Assembly (NCBI GenBank): GCA_013398175.1
Contig: VZRZ01008477.1
Span: forward strand, 731,791-795,790
Length of the DNA stretch: 64,000 nucleotides
Reading direction: 5' to 3'
From: Climacteris rufus
Taxonomy: Eukaryota; Chordata; Aves; Passeriformes; Climacteridae
The translations under genes and the position numbers were made by a program. The notes below the pieces were generated by a model, which had not been told where the DNA came from, did no database searches, and was given only the letters and a program-made list of their open reading frames with translations. Below are positions 1 through 14,330 of this stretch, in pieces. Each line of letters starts with the position of its first letter. Position 1 is the first letter of the stretch.

Positions 1-546
1 TCTATATTTAAATAATTGAAGTTTATATAGTTCTTTTCAAATTTCTTTGACAAAAATCTTACTGTGGTTAATTTTATTGCAAATAGTTAACTAGTAAGGA
101 GAAGTGTTAAAAGGGATATTCTTATTAAAAGATGATGTTTTAATTCCTGTTTTTCTGATTCATCATACATATTTTAATGGAGGTCACAGCAAAATTAATC
201 TGTTGAAAGTTTTCTATGCCAGTGCTTTTTTTTATTCTTTGATTCTGAGCACAGGTGGTCAAAGGTACAAAACATGTCAGTGAAAAACTCCATGCACGAA
301 GTACCTATTTATTTTGTTGTCCCACACAAGTTTTTATCTCAGGCACTTTTCAGTAGAAGATGGATGCCAAAATGAAACTGAGTCTAGTGGTACATGAGTA
401 GATCCAATAATATTTTTGTACTCTAACAAAATGCTTATGTTATTGCATGGGTTTTTTTTTGCTCCCTACATATGTTGCAGGAATTAAGTGTTAGTGATTG
501 CTCAGGAAATAAGTATTAATAATATGTGAAAATTATATTTTGTATG

Positions 547-571
547 TTTCTTGACTTACTAAGTCAAGAAA
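547..571. repeat. short perfect inverted repeat (11-bp stem, 3-nt loop)
   Basis: The arms at 547-557 (tttcttgactt) and 561-571 (aagtcaagaaa) are exact reverse complements separated by act. The structure is visible directly. No function is implied. Confidence 0.8.
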
Positions 572-1241
572 TGCCAAATATTTCTTGCAGTAACGAACTT
601 CATTCCACATGTTTACATTCAGACCATTCCAAATGAAATTGGAGGGCTACAAAATGCAGTTGAAATTTCTAAATATTTGAAGTTAGTATATGAATAAGCT
701 GATTTTCATTCTTCATTGTTTTTTTCCTCAGTTAAATCAAAGAAATGTCATCATGGATTTTTTATTTTTTCGTTCATTTAATTGAAGGAAAAAAATCTGT
801 CAAATAGGCTTTCCTCATAATCTCTACGTCACATTGCCATTCACTAAGTTTAAAACAAAACGGAAAACAAATGCTCTTGACTTTTCTTGTGAATGGTAAA
901 TTATAATACAGCACAGCTTATCAGTTGTGTAGCTAAAGATATAGCTGTTTGGAATTCAGAATTCTGTATTAAATGGTAAGCATTTGCATTGCTATGTCAT
1001 ATTTTTGATTTTGTTATTTTATTCTCATAAATGTTAAATAAAAATAAATTTTTCTTCTCTCATTTCTTTTATCTGAAAAACAAAGCACAAAAAATTCGCT
1101 AGACTACATAAGTGGTTCAGAATGTAGTTCATCAAATGCTTCCAAAATCTGAATTGCTTGCTTTGGACCTTACCATCTACTTCCTCAGCTCTAAAGGGTT
1201 GATCTAAATATTTCTTTGAGCTGGAGAATTAATCTCTTATT

Positions 1242-1253
1242 GGGGGGGGGGGG
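1242..1253 (+). repeat. G12 homopolymer tract
   Basis: Twelve consecutive G residues sit in an otherwise AT-rich intron. A single uninterrupted run of this length is prone to polymerase slippage and sequencing error. Confidence 0.9.
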
Positions 1254-4200
1254 AGATTAGAAAAGTAGCTCTTTGAACTATTTAAAACAATAGAAAATAA
1301 CATAATACGTCACAAATACAAGGAAATTGTACTCTCTCAGGGTTCTGCAGTATGCTTTAGAATAGAATTAAATTACCATCAAATTATTATTTTTTTTTTG
1401 TGAATTGCATGCCAAAAGTAAAAGGGAAAGTCTTTTTGTCTGAATAATTTGGGACTTTTTTTTTAATAATATAAATGAGCTCACTAGCAATTTACAATGT
1501 GTGCCCAGAAAGTCAGGATTTCGAATCAAGGTCCTGTATTCCAGAGCACCCACGCTTCCAGAGCCTTTGCCAGTTGGAATTCTCTAAGAACAGGACCGGA
1601 AGTACTGGCTTAGCACTTTAATTTATTAATAACTTTACCTCATTTCTTTCAGATACATATGTTATTACAGACATGTCTATTTTTTACTTCAACAGTCGTA
1701 TATTGTTCATCTTACTCAGGTCCTGGATATCTCATTACTTCTTTCTGTCTTTCATTTTTCTGTTTCAACATTGTGACATCTGTATGCTATCATGGTCTTA
1801 ACAATATTGCACTGTTGTACAATATAGAGTTTTAACAGTTACTCAGAGTTAAGCTGTTGAACAAATGGCTTCCTTTACAAAGCAGAGCAAATGTTCTTAT
1901 TTGCTGATGTCAGTCTTCAATTTCTTTTGCAAGGTGGAGGAAATAAAGGCATATCACCTTGCCTTTTGTCAACACAGCTTTGCAGATGGTGGATCTGTGT
2001 AGAAGTTACCAGATTGACGGACATGAGCTGTATAGGCAATATTCCAGAGAAAAGAAGCTACCTTAGCTGTAAAGTAGTCTTAAAATGTCTCACTTTAACT
2101 GCTTACTGAGATGTCTGATTTAGAATGCTGTTAAATCAATGTATTTTTTAGAGGACTTTTTTCTCCAACAAGTTATGAAATCTTTAGCAACAGCACAGAA
2201 AGTTCAGATTCCTAATGCAGGTACCTAAGCTAGATGCTTAAAAATACTTATAATCCTTTGTGTTCCAAGGCCACTAAAAGTAGGAAAAAAGAGATCTTAT
2301 ATTATTTAAACTGATCACCTTTTACATTGAAATGATTAGGAGTTAATAAACTGTAAAGTTCTTTTCAAAGGATGACAAGTTTGTTTCAGCATGGGAATGA
2401 GAGGGAGGTAGACAATGTACTTCGTCTTGTTTTCTATGTTCAAAATTGTGCCAGTCATGTAATGTCATATGGTTTCAAGAATAATAGTGAAATACAGTAT
2501 AACTCAGTGAGGTGGATGGAGAAAACATAGCATAGCTTCAGTTGATTATTTAAATGTTTGAAAAAGCCTTGGAGCTAATTTTTAAATATGTATGACCAAA
2601 AGTGATCATAGAAGCTTCTTGAATCTCACTGAAATTTGTTGAACATTTGGTCAACTGAGTTCTTCTGAAAGTACCACTAAATACCTCTTTGCATCTTTTG
2701 GCACTTTAAATACTCTTTGAAAATCTTTTGAGGTTATACAGCTAATTAATAACCTGTAAGTGATAATTTACAGAATTTTTTCAAAATTAATTCTCTCTCC
2801 TATACTGTAGGAATATCTTGGTGTTCATCCATATGAGTTCTTTTGGCTTCTTTGAATAGTTGTTATGCTTGTCCTATGGCTTTTCATTTTATTTCAAGTT
2901 CTTTCTACATTACAGATATTTTGATTTTTTAAATTTTGATAAATTAAAGTTTAGTTTTCTCTTGCTACTTTTAGATATACTCCAATGGTTAGAATATAAC
3001 TACTGTTATGACCACAAATATTAGCTGGCAGTGAGTAGCATTCCTTTATGTATGCATTTTTGGGTTGTTTTCATAAAGTGCTGTTGAAGAAGGAAATCAT
3101 CTACTCAGCAAGCTACTTGACATGTTTCTTTTCTGAAAAAAAATTGCGTGTGTAGAATTACAGGCAGTAGGCACCTTTTTCCCTTACAAGCCAGTCTTGG
3201 TCTTTTTATCATCAATTCTAAACCACCCCTTGTCTTACTGATACAAAGATTTAGATGTGTGTGCATTTCATCATTGAAATTATTGATTTTCAACTGTGTA
3301 GAAACTCATCTTACATCTGTTGGCCACATGGTAGTCATCTAATTCAGCAGAATCTCCTGTAATATATAGTTGTTAGAGTATTGTATAGATATTTTTTTAA
3401 AAGTGTAAAAATCCCCCAGACTGGGTAAAAAACCCAAGACACTGAAGGACTTACTGCTCTTACTTCCCTGGTCTAAGACTGCACCAAATCAATGCAGCCT
3501 ATACCAGGGCTATGATAATAAAACTACTTTATGAAATATCTACTGAAAGCATTGTATGAAGGCTTATGTAGCTAGTTCCACTATTTAGTTACCTTAATTG
3601 TTATTATTTCACCCAGGAGTTAGCACACTTTTGTTAAATTAAAGGTTAAGCAGTTATTTCTGGATACATAATAATACATCATTATCCTCTATACATGTCA
3701 TTTATGCTGTCCTGTGCACTACCTGTCAGTAATGTATAAAGGCTCCTGTCAGGGCAAGCTCCAATGTATTCTGTGGACTTTTATCTTCTGTCATTCAATT
3801 GTCAACAATGCCTTCATTTTTTTCTCATATCTTCCATTGAGTCATAAAATCCACTACTTAGAATCTCCATGGTCTTCCCATACTCGTGCTCTCTGGAAGC
3901 TATATTAGCTGTTCTTAAATGTAATAGTAATTCTGCTTCAACTATCATGCATGTTTTAAATCAATGGATTCATAAACTTGTAGAGATGTGGAGTTCCTGT
4001 TTAAACAATATTGACATCATTATTAAACTTCAAGATTATTTTCAGAATTAATATATAAAGAAAAAATTGATATGAAATGTGTTACCAATAGGAAAACTAT
4101 TGCAAAGTCAAGGTAAACGAACTTCTTTAATTAAAGCAAACTCTCTGATTACCACAAGTGTTTCAGTAGCTGCTTTATTAGCAGCCTATTTTTCATAAAC

Positions 4201-7200
4201 TTGGATTTTTGCTTGTGACAGAGTTCACAGCTGGCACACAAAATTAATTGTTCTTTAAGTGAACTTAATTTTGATACATAACATACAATGTCAGTGATCA
4301 GGGGTTAAAGACAAGCTCTCACAAAAATAAATCATGGCACATAAGGCAAGGTCAAAATGAGTCCTTCCAAATCTGTGTTTTGAGACTGTGCATCCTGCAA
4401 GCTATCGAGAGCTCCAAACTTTAAAAACATACTCTCAGTTGGCTGGGAGTGCTTTTCTGATACATTTCAGCTGTGTGATTTGCATCCTGGTTCATCCAAA
4501 CATATGACTGATTCAGAAGCAGACTTAAAAAAAAAAAAAATATAGGTGCATGTTATTTACTGAACGGGTAAAAGTGAAGTAGCACAGTGCTCATTTATTC
4601 ATTCTGCAACTGTGCTATCAGAAAAATCACATGGAATCTGAAGTAATGTGGATAGAAAGTTTTTGTGATTTATGTGTGGTCTAAATGGTAAGCAGTCTCA
4701 TTAAGGAAGAATTTCTGAAGGGTGGAAAGTATCAGAAGAGAAATAAAGTTGATAGTGTAAAAGCTGTCTCTAAGCTACAGTGCAGTGTGTGTTTACATTA
4801 TTTGCAAAAAAAGAGATAAAAAGAGGGAAAGGCTAGACCAAGAACTTGGGACAGATTCACAGTCACTAATGAAAGAGCACTGTTAGTTTAACACGTTTCC
4901 ATTTCCAACTATTTATGACTGTTCTACTGAGAGTTTTCTTCCAAGCATTAGCATAAGGACTTGTGCTTGACACAGCTTGTGGTTTCATGTTCTGGTATCA
5001 CGATTCAAACTTGCCTGGATCAGCACTATACTACTTTTCTTTTTGTACTATGTTTATATGTAAAAGGCCACTATCAAAATTAGTTTAAAATTAATCTCAT
5101 AAATCACATAATACTGTCCCCTTAACATTGACTTTAAAAAAATTGTGTTTGTGCGTGTGTGTAATCTTTTGCTAATTTTTCAGTTTTTTCATTTTTTTTT
5201 CTGATGAGCACTGAGAAAGAAAGCCCCATTTTTTGTTTACTGCTGTTTTTCACAGAAAAGGAGTCTTTGTTTGATACCTCCGTATTTTTCCTCCTTCAGA
5301 GAGTTTCTGTTGGGAAAACTTTCTTATACAGCAGGGTTCTGGCAAGAGGTGCTAGCACGCCCTTGCTCTTATTAGTGTAAATTAGGCCTGCTGTTCTGAG
5401 GGCAGAACCTTGGAGTACTAAAAGAATGGAAATGTATGAAAAATTGACTTTAGAGGCTTCATCTACTTTAATAACATTAAATAATAGATATTTAATGCTC
5501 TATAACTTCCTTTACCTTACAATATACTAGAGAAAAGGGAAAAAAGGCAACCATTTTGGATCTCCATGAGTGATAAGAGACATCTTCATATGATACTGAT
5601 TTTCCTTTCATGTGAATTTATCTGTGACCATCCATGCTCCAGTTTTGATTAGCACAAATTCTGCACAGAAACATTATTGAGCCTTTCTAAGCTAAAACTA
5701 AGGAAGAGTGCAGCAGCTGGGTTGCTATTGTTACTAACTACAACAAATGAAAGGCTATGTAAGATTTGTTTCTACACAAAAATAGAGGTTTTAGGATTTC
5801 TAAAATATATGTTGGGGGTTTTTTTAACGTTAATTTAATACTTTCACTGCAAGTCTCTTGCAGCTAGGTATTTATCTTTCAGATTAACATAGCCTTTTCA
5901 GATGTAACTCACCAGTATAACAAAATGCCCTGAAATTTAAATAAGTTAAATTGACCATCATATGTTAAAAGAGTACCAAATTCTGAAATAAAGATACCTA
6001 GTGTATATTTCCACTGAAGCAGTTAAGTGTGACAAGTAAGCAATTCAGTAATTTTCAATTCAATTCTTGTGCCTAGCCCCATAATTATGTTCCCATTTAA
6101 TTTCAGTTAATTAAATAGCTTTTAATGACTTTTTCCCATCAAGCTAACTTTTTAAGTGGAGCAGTGTGAATTCTTGGAGCTAAATATTTTTTTTTATAAA
6201 GGTCTCTCCAGTGTGAAATAAAATTCCTGGTGTTGATCTTCAGATGATAGTATAGAGAGCATCTCTTTATCCATTTTTCTGCTCCAGTGAGTGACAGGTA
6301 TTTGTTACTAGATTTTTGGGTTGATTACCTTGAATTTGAATTTTATTTGGAGGATTATTCTTTTTGCTAGATGATTGATAGCTTGCAAAGCTCATTTTGT
6401 AAGTTATGGTAAAGAAATGGAATGTTAAAACAGGAATTTATTTCTTCTGCAGTACATCTCATATTACAATAAGGTCCAGCACTAATGTAGTGTTAGTCTT
6501 CATAAATACAGTCAAGAAAGGAAAAAAAATTATCATACTGTAAGTAGCAGTGTTCACATATACCCAGTATTATAGAAAGGGGATTTGGTGTGTTTGTTGG
6601 TTGATTTTTTTTTTTCTTCTGAAATTCTGGGTGTTTTTCATTATAAGCTTTAACAAAAGTGTTTGGGCTTTTTTCCTCCCCTCTGGTTTATGAGTTACCT
6701 TGGCACCCTCAGTCATGTTGTAGAACCTACGTACATGAACATTTGATTTTTCTAAATTATTGTCCTATTGACTTCTGGCAATATGTGTTGTGGGTAAATT
6801 AAGGTTCAGCCTGGGTTGCTTTGGGAGAGGAAAAACCTCAGTCACATACTTAGAAATTTTTCAAATATAATATATATTCTGTGGCAAGCACGCTCTTTCC
6901 TTCAGCAAGTTCATTATCAAAATGTCCTTCTTTGGGCAGCTTTGTTTCCTAATTCCCATTTTGAGAGGACTTGAAAATTTAGGCCATTGTCCTTGGCATA
7001 GTAGCATAAGCTGGTCATCAGTAAATGTAAGGATTGATTGCTCAGGTCTTTTTGAAAAGAAACTATAGTTCACAACTCTTACAGAAACTAGAATGCACTG
7101 GCTAAGAGAGGTCTTGGGTGTATGGTTTCAGAGCTGATCCACAGTAGCTGACTAAAAGTACTTTATTTCTTATGCCTTTTTGTTATTCTGCTATGACTGC

Positions 7201-10200
7201 GTTGTAAAAAAAGGCCTTTAGAAAAACAACACTGTTAGTTTACCTCATGATTTCACATTACCTGTGTTCTGCCACATACACATGCCTCTGAGTAGGCCAG
7301 TAAAGCAGTATTTGCTAGAAAGTTCTCTGGACTTCTTGTTCTCCATGGGTTTCTTGCTCCTCTTGAACTAGACCCTACTTTGTTCAGTGCTGGACTATTT
7401 AATGTGTTTTTCTGGTTGAATTTTTCCTGACATATTCTTGCAACGGTCTTTGGTTGGAGGAAAGCAGTTTAGTATGCGTCTCCTTGCAGAGAACTAAGGA
7501 TCAAACACTCTCTCTCCTTCAACTGGAGGATGACTACAGCCTGTGCATTGTTTTGACTAGAAGAGCGTGTTGGACTTTTAACTGTAGATGCCTTATATGA
7601 ATTTCATAAATCTTTTACAGCCCTATTTTATACAATTCTGTGCTCTAGTTTTCATATACTCCATATATTTAATTTTATTTTATGGATATGTTTATAGATA
7701 AATATAATAAACCGATTTAGTCAGGAATATGCAAATTAAAAGGATATCAATCTTGTAAATTCTTTTGTCATTTGTTTCTGTGCCACCTAGCAGACAGACA
7801 TACCTTGTCTAATATATGTTTGTAAAGAGTAAATGTACAGTCAGTATTCCTTTTTTATGCCTATTCTCATCTGTGTTTTTTTTTCTATCCTCCTGTGATT
7901 CTTTATTGTCTCTTTGATTTATTTTGTGAACATCTCTGGAAATTAAGTAGCACTGTTTTCTTTTTTGCATTTGTAAAACTGACAATCTTGTTACTGTATA
8001 ACTGCATATATTGTTTTGACAACCTTTGAGCTGCTAAATCATTACAACAAAAGATGGTTCAGTTTACTAAGATCTGCTCATTAAGAAGAGAATCTTCAAG
8101 TTGCCTCTGTATTGCATTGTCAGTTTATTTTGTAACTTTGTTTAGTGCTTCAGTATTCTGGAAGAACTCTCAGAATATCCAGCATGGTGTCAGACTGTGT
8201 GTTTATTTTAGAAATAGTTCTGTTAATTTTTACATGGAAACCTAAAAGAGTGAGGGAGGCAGTGATATTTTTTGCTAGTATTCATGGGGATTTTTATGGC
8301 TGGTTTTCTTTTTTCTTTTATTTTTCTTTTGGTTTTGTCCATAGCGTTTAGACTAGGATGGTCTGTTTCTTTCATTGTTCTAATTCTTAACAAGGAAACA
8401 TTGAAAATTTATCAAAAAGTACACTGAAAATTCTAGTGTTTCCTACAACTGGGAAAAAAGGTGAATTGGTTTATAACTTCAGATTTGCATTCTGCTGGTT
8501 CATATTTGACTCAGTCTTTTGGTGGTCAGATCTCTTTTGGCTTCTATGTACTACTCAGAAATAAAAAAAATGAATTGGACTGTTGTGTTTTTTCATGAAT
8601 GCAAAACACTTTAAATGTAATGTAAGAGAGAGGAAATAACACCTTAGCTCTGTAACTACAGCTTGTCTAATTTGTTACACATGACAAATGAACCTTGACT
8701 CTTGACTGGAAAATGATAATTTAGAAAATAGAGCATTATTTTACAGGAATTATGTATTCTTTTTCTTTCTCTTGAAATATTTCCACATTATGGTACTGGT
8801 AATTGTGCAAATTTTGATTGATTCCTATAGCCTAAGTCTGTTGTAATCTGAGTATGGGTAAATCCCTGGCAACCAGATAATCTTTGAAAAGTTAAAACAT
8901 CTCCTTCATAATTTCTAGCTCAAGATTAAAGGTCCATTTTTATAGATGATTTCATATAGTCTGTCTTGACAATGTAGTTATCAAAAAATATTTTTTACTT
9001 GTTTCCTCTTTCTGAAATCAATAAGGTGCTTAAGATAGTGACAAATACTGACTTATTGTGTGTCTGTGCAATCACAATCATATTCCCATTAACAGTTTAA
9101 ATGCCCCTCTCTTCCCAGTGCTTACATAAATGTCTACCTCTGTAGAGGAAGGATTAATTCTCCTGCTCATTGTGCTTAGTGTGTCCACAGGCAGTATGAG
9201 TAACTTTGTGCTACTGGCTTCTGTCCTGTTGGACTCTTAATGCAGTAAAAAATCATGTAGCAGTAATTAAAATTTTAGTCTCTTTAACTGAGTAAATTTT
9301 GTATTCTCTTAAGCTGAGAAGCAAGTGAATGCCAGTAATGCTTCTGTAGCTAATATATCTCTTTAAATATCCTCTCCTTCAAGCTCTCCTCATGTATGGC
9401 TCACATTGATTTCAGGGAGCATCCTGTAAATTCAGAAGTTGTGAATTTTGCACTTTCAATGAGTGATATAGACAATACATTTGTATCTTGTTATTTAACT
9501 GAAATAATGAAAATGGGAAAACAGAGTTTGTCTGAAACTACCTCTCTTGTTTCCTTTTGTTTTGCTACTTTTCTATCTCTAGAGAAGATAAATACAAACA
9601 CTCTCTGTTATGTTTTCCTATTTTCCTTCCAGTCTTGCAGCTACTGATTTTCAGATACTTATCTCCTGAATTTTGGCTGATTGTTGTGCTTCTCATTGTT
9701 TCATTCTCCAGCAGGGATTTCTGATTACTGTAATGTGAGGAATTTCAGTAAGAGAAGTCTTCAGAAGCAGGGACATACCACAAAATACACTCTAGGATCA
9801 ACTTTGGATGCTGTGATACTGTAATGCCTAAAACTTTTGTATGTGGTTACAACAAAGTGATTCTGATAATGAAATGGCAAAAAGATTCCCAATCTTGTAA
9901 GTGAAGAGGATAAATGACTGTGAAGTGACATTCAGAATGCTTGCAGATTAAGTGGGGAGCTGAACAAAACTAGTCTAAAAGAAACACTAGACACAGAGAT
10001 GGTGATGAACTCTTGCCCTTCTTGGGCAGTTGGGCACTTGATGCAGTACCTTAGATACCTGGGCTCAGGTTCAGAACTTAAGTTCATCTTCTAAGGATAA
10101 TAACCTAAATAAACATTTAAAATTATAAAATTATGCTTTACAGAGCATATGCCTGTCATTGTTGCCCACCATTTGCCTACTAAATAATTGAAATAGTATT

Positions 10201-11208
10201 TGTCAGCAACCAGGAAGCCATAAATCTAAACCAGTTGATGGAGTATGAATTTGCACTTGCAGTTTTCCAGAAATATACCTTAGTAAGTGGGTTAAAAGTC
10301 TAGTTTGGGATTAGAAATCCTTTTCCCTTTGTCTTGAGAATGAACTGCAATGCATCCTGGAATATGAGACCTGGAAAGATGGTGACATCATGCAAGAGGA
10401 AGTCTGATTCTATCCGTATAGAGGTGACATCCAGCCAAGAAGCATGGTGTATTATGCTTGTATAGGTTTCCCATCTGAAAATTTAAATTTGGTTTTGAAA
10501 ATAAAGAGGATACTTCTGTATGCCAAATTGTCTTATGAAGACTGAATTACTGAAATAAGAATAGTTTCCCCTTAAGGAAGATTTTGGCAGTTGTTTGTAA
10601 GGAACACGTTGCAAGAGAATAAAATGCTAACCACATTTCATTACTCAGAAGAAATGCAGTAGGTCTTTGAGAAATCTATAAATGTCTGCATTAAAAGAGA
10701 TTATTCCTTGCTTGGTGATTGGAGCAGGTAATTTATGTATGAAAGCTAGTCTATATGCTGACTACTGTAATAGAAAAAAGAAGTAGACTTTTCTTTTGCA
10801 CAAATAATCATATATAGTAACAAATCCTGTGCCCAAAGCCTCTTAAAATCTGGTCTTCTGAGAGGACAGGTTTTAAGTCTTTTCAATTATGAGATAGCAG
10901 AAGAGCAAAGGTTGTAAAATAAATGAGAAAATAAAAAGATTGCTTCTTAGATGCTTTTAGTTCTGGAACTATTTCTTAACATGTGAAAGTATGTATGGAT
11001 ATGTAGTTGTAGAATCTCCAGTATCGAATACAGGTTTTGCTAATCAGAACAAAAGTATATTTCAAAAGCATAGACCTTGAAGGAAAATAGCTTTCTAATA
11101 TCAGGCAGCTTGGTACATTTTGTGTTGTAGTTGACACACCACTTTGCAGACTTGTCTGCTTCCTTGTGATATTTTTTTCTTCTCTTAAAAAATGCTATGT
11201 ATTTCCAG

Positions 11209-11314
11209 GTTGGATGAATTAGTTGAAACATTTATCAAAGATAATGATCCTGATAGCACTCTGGATGTTGGTGCTGACATGCGCAAGATCAAGTATTGCT
11301 TCGTTCATATGAAG
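11209..11314 (+). CDS. KIF6: KIF6 internal exon A (stalk, just after the motor/neck part)
   Basis: This is an internal coding exon of kinesin family member 6, a kinesin-9 microtubule motor. It is flanked by a good acceptor (tttccag|G) and a donor (AAG|gtattt). The first base completes a codon begun in an upstream exon, and 35 full codons then read LDELVETFIKDND followed by DVGADMRKIKYCF. The VGADMRK-x-x-x-CF block is the part I recognise as KIF6-like; this comes from recall of the vertebrate protein, not an alignment. The exon ends in phase 0, which fits the next exon. It is 106 nt long. The motor domain with its P-loop is not in this window, so the segment alone would not be a motor. KIF9 is the closest alternative, but the downstream exons favour KIF6 clearly. 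Confidence 0.9.
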
Positions 11315-12173
11315 GTATTTTTTTAAACTTAGATGGAAGTGCAGCTGGCACTCTGAAATAATATGAAGATATTCACGGTTGAAAAGTGTGAAAAGTATTG
11401 CAATGTGGTTGAGAGATACTGGAAAAGGGTAATTTGAAGTGCATGAAGGACTCATATAAATTTAAATTTAGTTGCAAAAATTCAGCAGCATTTTGTGGAA
11501 ACATCAGCAAGGATTTCAACATGCAATAAATTGTAGGAGAGCACTGGAAGTTATTGGAATCAACAAAGCAAGTTATTTGTATATGGATTGATGTTCCCTG
11601 TATTTCCAGCATTATGGAGGCTTTATTTTGGACAAATTATGTTGAAAGAGTTAAAAAGGTATATTAAAAACACTATATCACTTAATCTGTTACACTAACT
11701 CTCCTGAAGGTGTTGGAAGCTCCTCTGAGTCATTGAGCAAACAAGATGCACTTGTTAATTGTGAAATAAGTAGGGAAAACAATAGAAGATAATACTTTTC
11801 TTACTTTTCTGTATTTTGGATGTAGTTTTTCCAATATAATAGTGTATACGTTCTCAATCTCAATTTATTGTCCTTAAATAATTAGTTTTTAGTTATATTT
11901 TTAATATTGAAAGTTTTGTGATACTAGAGAACACTGGAATTTATGTGTAGAAAGAGTAAAGTAAACTGTACCTTTGCTAGTGAAGATTAGAAAATGTAAT
12001 TTGCTTCTTACTTGATAGAACAGATATAATTTGACAGTCAACTGTGGCATGATTTTTTTCTGTCAAGAGTCTAGAAAAGTTTTATCTTTCTTGCTATAGC
12101 AAGACTCTCTAAATAGAATAAATACAGAGCTGGGAGCAAAGTTAAGAGTGTGCTTTTTTGTTTCTCCTAATAG
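11315..12173 (+). other. KIF6: KIF6 intron (859 bp)
   Basis: This short AT-rich intron lies between the first two exons. It begins gtattt and ends in ctcctaatag. Nothing else was recognised; the open frames on the minus strand at its left end are antisense shadows. Confidence 0.85.
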
Positions 12174-12312
12174 GAAATAATGAATCGTCCAATGACTTGT
12201 GATAATAAACTGCTCTCACAAGACATCTCTGAAGAAAAAGACAGTAATAGAGAAGCAGGAGAAGAACTTAAAAAACTGAAAGGACTTTTACAACAAAGAG
12301 ACAATGAAATCA
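12174..12312 (+). CDS. KIF6: KIF6 internal exon B (charged coiled-coil segment)
   Basis: This 139-nt exon follows acceptor ctcctaatag and ends ATC A|gtatcc. It enters in phase 0 and leaves in phase 1. Its 46 complete codons include EEKDSNREAGEELKKLKGLL and then QQRDNEI. The QRDNEI block is completed by the next exon to RDNEINILVNMLKKEKKK, which I recognise as a conserved KIF6 stalk motif. The alternation of Leu with Glu/Lys suggests coiled coil, so a dimerisation role is likely for this part (inference). The donor is weaker than consensus (gtatcc rather than gtaagt). Reading through it gives a TGA at about 12347, so intron retention would truncate the protein. Confidence 0.93.
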
Positions 12313-14330
12313 GTATCCTTTGTGAAGAAAAAAGTATTATTTGGGTTTGAGATGATCTGGCTTACCACTGTTTTCATGTGTGTGACAGAGGGTGTACTGT
12401 GTTAAAGCAAATACTCAATTCCTAACTTTTATGTGACAGGACTTCTGCTTTGCACCTGCTTCTCTTTCAGTTGTTACTCAAAACAAAATCCTGGATCCAA
12501 GCACCACTTAACTTTAAAATGGTCCAGCCAATAACCAAATACTGTGGATCAGGCCACACCTAAAACACTCTCCTCAAGCAAATTAAGCTCTTTTTTAGAA
12601 GGGGAAACTCTGATGTTATATAAAGACCAATCTATTACCTTCCAAAGAATAGAATTTCCTGTATGTGTTATTTTTAGCTGAATGAAGTGCTGCTTTGGGG
12701 ACTACTGGGCTATTCGCCCTTAGAACAAATATAAAACTTGTACTTTTTACATTTAAATTTAAAGCTTTTTGCACATAAAAATGCTAAACTGCTCAGATGT
12801 GCTTTGTCCATTTCACTGCCTCACAGGAAACATGAGTAGTTGCACTGCAGTCCAGTGGGTGGGAGTTATTTTTAGCAGGTTGACAGACCTGTGGGCAAAC
12901 CACAGCCACTGTCCCCAACTTTGTGGTTTCTCAGTGGGAAACATTTGCAAATATGGCAGAGAAATTAAAATATTGATTTGTTAAATGTAAAGGTAACAGG
13001 GTTTTTTTCACAATTATTAGTTAGAGCAAACTCAGTTGCATTCTTTGTGCTCAACAATTCCAGCTCAATTTTATGTCAAATGAGAATGGCATTTTTCCTT
13101 GGGGTGTAGCATGCTAGCTGTCTGAAGTGAGATGGCAGGAAAGCTTCCCAAATTCTGCTCTGTCACAGGTAATATGATTTTCTTTTTCCAAGGTGCAATT
13201 TCAAATAAATTTAGCTAAAACACTGACTCATTCATTTTAAAAAATTCTTCAATTTTTTAAGGTTAATTTTAATATCTGAATTCCTGGAAGCATTTCTTCC
13301 TGAAATAAATTATTTCATTAGTATAAGAAAAAAAGCAAAAGATCTCTATCAAATGCACTTGTGCCAGATTTATACAACTTTGTTCACAGAAGTAAAAGGA
13401 CAAAACTTGTGTAAATCCATGTTAGAGTTATATAGAAAGAATAGAGTAATTAAGACTGAAGACAAGACTGATTTAGAGTCTGCAGTGGCTAAGTGACTGT
13501 ACATCGTCACTATAACATTAATAACATGCCTAATGTGATGAAGTGGTGGGAAGAATGGAAGCTGTTCAATAAACTATAAGTTCCTTCTTGCCTACAGTAT
13601 CTAGACGCTATAATAAAAACTGGATTGGAAAGTGTGTTATTATTATTACCTAGTCAAGTTAATAATATTCCCCAAAGACTACTTAGATTTTCTGCTGTTC
13701 ATTTAGAAGATTAATTAGGATTAAAATGAACAGCATATCAAAAAACATATCACAGGAACTTCAGTGTTCTTGTCTGAATGCATGCAGGATTTTCATTATA
13801 CATCCTCTATAAGGTCTTAGGCAAAATGTATTTATACCAAATATACTTCCAGTAAATGCAGAGTGTAATTGCAAGAAATTTCCTAAAGACTTTTTCTCCA
13901 TTTAGTAAATTTTATTGTGAAACGCTTGCAGATGGGATACATTTGTGAGGCTACCTGTAAGTTAAAAGTTTTTTTCTTTTGTTTGGAAGTCTTGTTTATT
14001 ACAGCATTTAAAAAATAAGAAGCAACTACCACAATGGCAATAAGATCCTGTTTGTCTCTAAATGTTTGTATCAAGAGTTGATTGAATGGGATCAGCAATT
14101 GTGGTCAGTGTGTGACTTTGTTATTGTTTAGTAAAAATGAATCTGCTGTTTGGAAAAACTGAGGTGGATGAAAATAATTGCAAAAAATATGGCCAACCTT
14201 AAATTCACATTCACACATGTTTCCATAATGTGAATTGTTCCACTTTGAAAAAAAAGACGTACAGATAAACAATGATGATTGTTGCTTTACAAAAAAAGAA
14301 AGAAAGAAAATTCCTTAATGTATCTTGCAG
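12313..14330 (+). other. KIF6: KIF6 intron (2018 bp)
   Basis: This intron runs from gtatcc to tatcttgcag. It has a purine-rich AAAG stretch just before the acceptor (14290-14310) and no recognised mobile element. Open frames at 12769-12984 (+) and 13883-14098 (-) show no similarity that I recognise. Confidence 0.85.

Larger units (their letters stand above)
1..11208 (+). other. KIF6: KIF6 intron, 3' part (upstream exon lies outside the window)
   Basis: This AT-rich stretch lies upstream of the first recognisable KIF6 exon and ends in its acceptor (tatttccag, 11200-11208). I read it for kinesin motor-domain or neck exons and found none, so the preceding exon should be to the left of the window. 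It holds only homopolymer tracts (for example G12 at 1242-1253) and a short perfect hairpin at 547-571. All open frames are under 90 codons and look like chance. No CR1 fragment was recognised here. Assigning it as intron is an inference from the first exon starting inside a codon. Confidence 0.75.
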
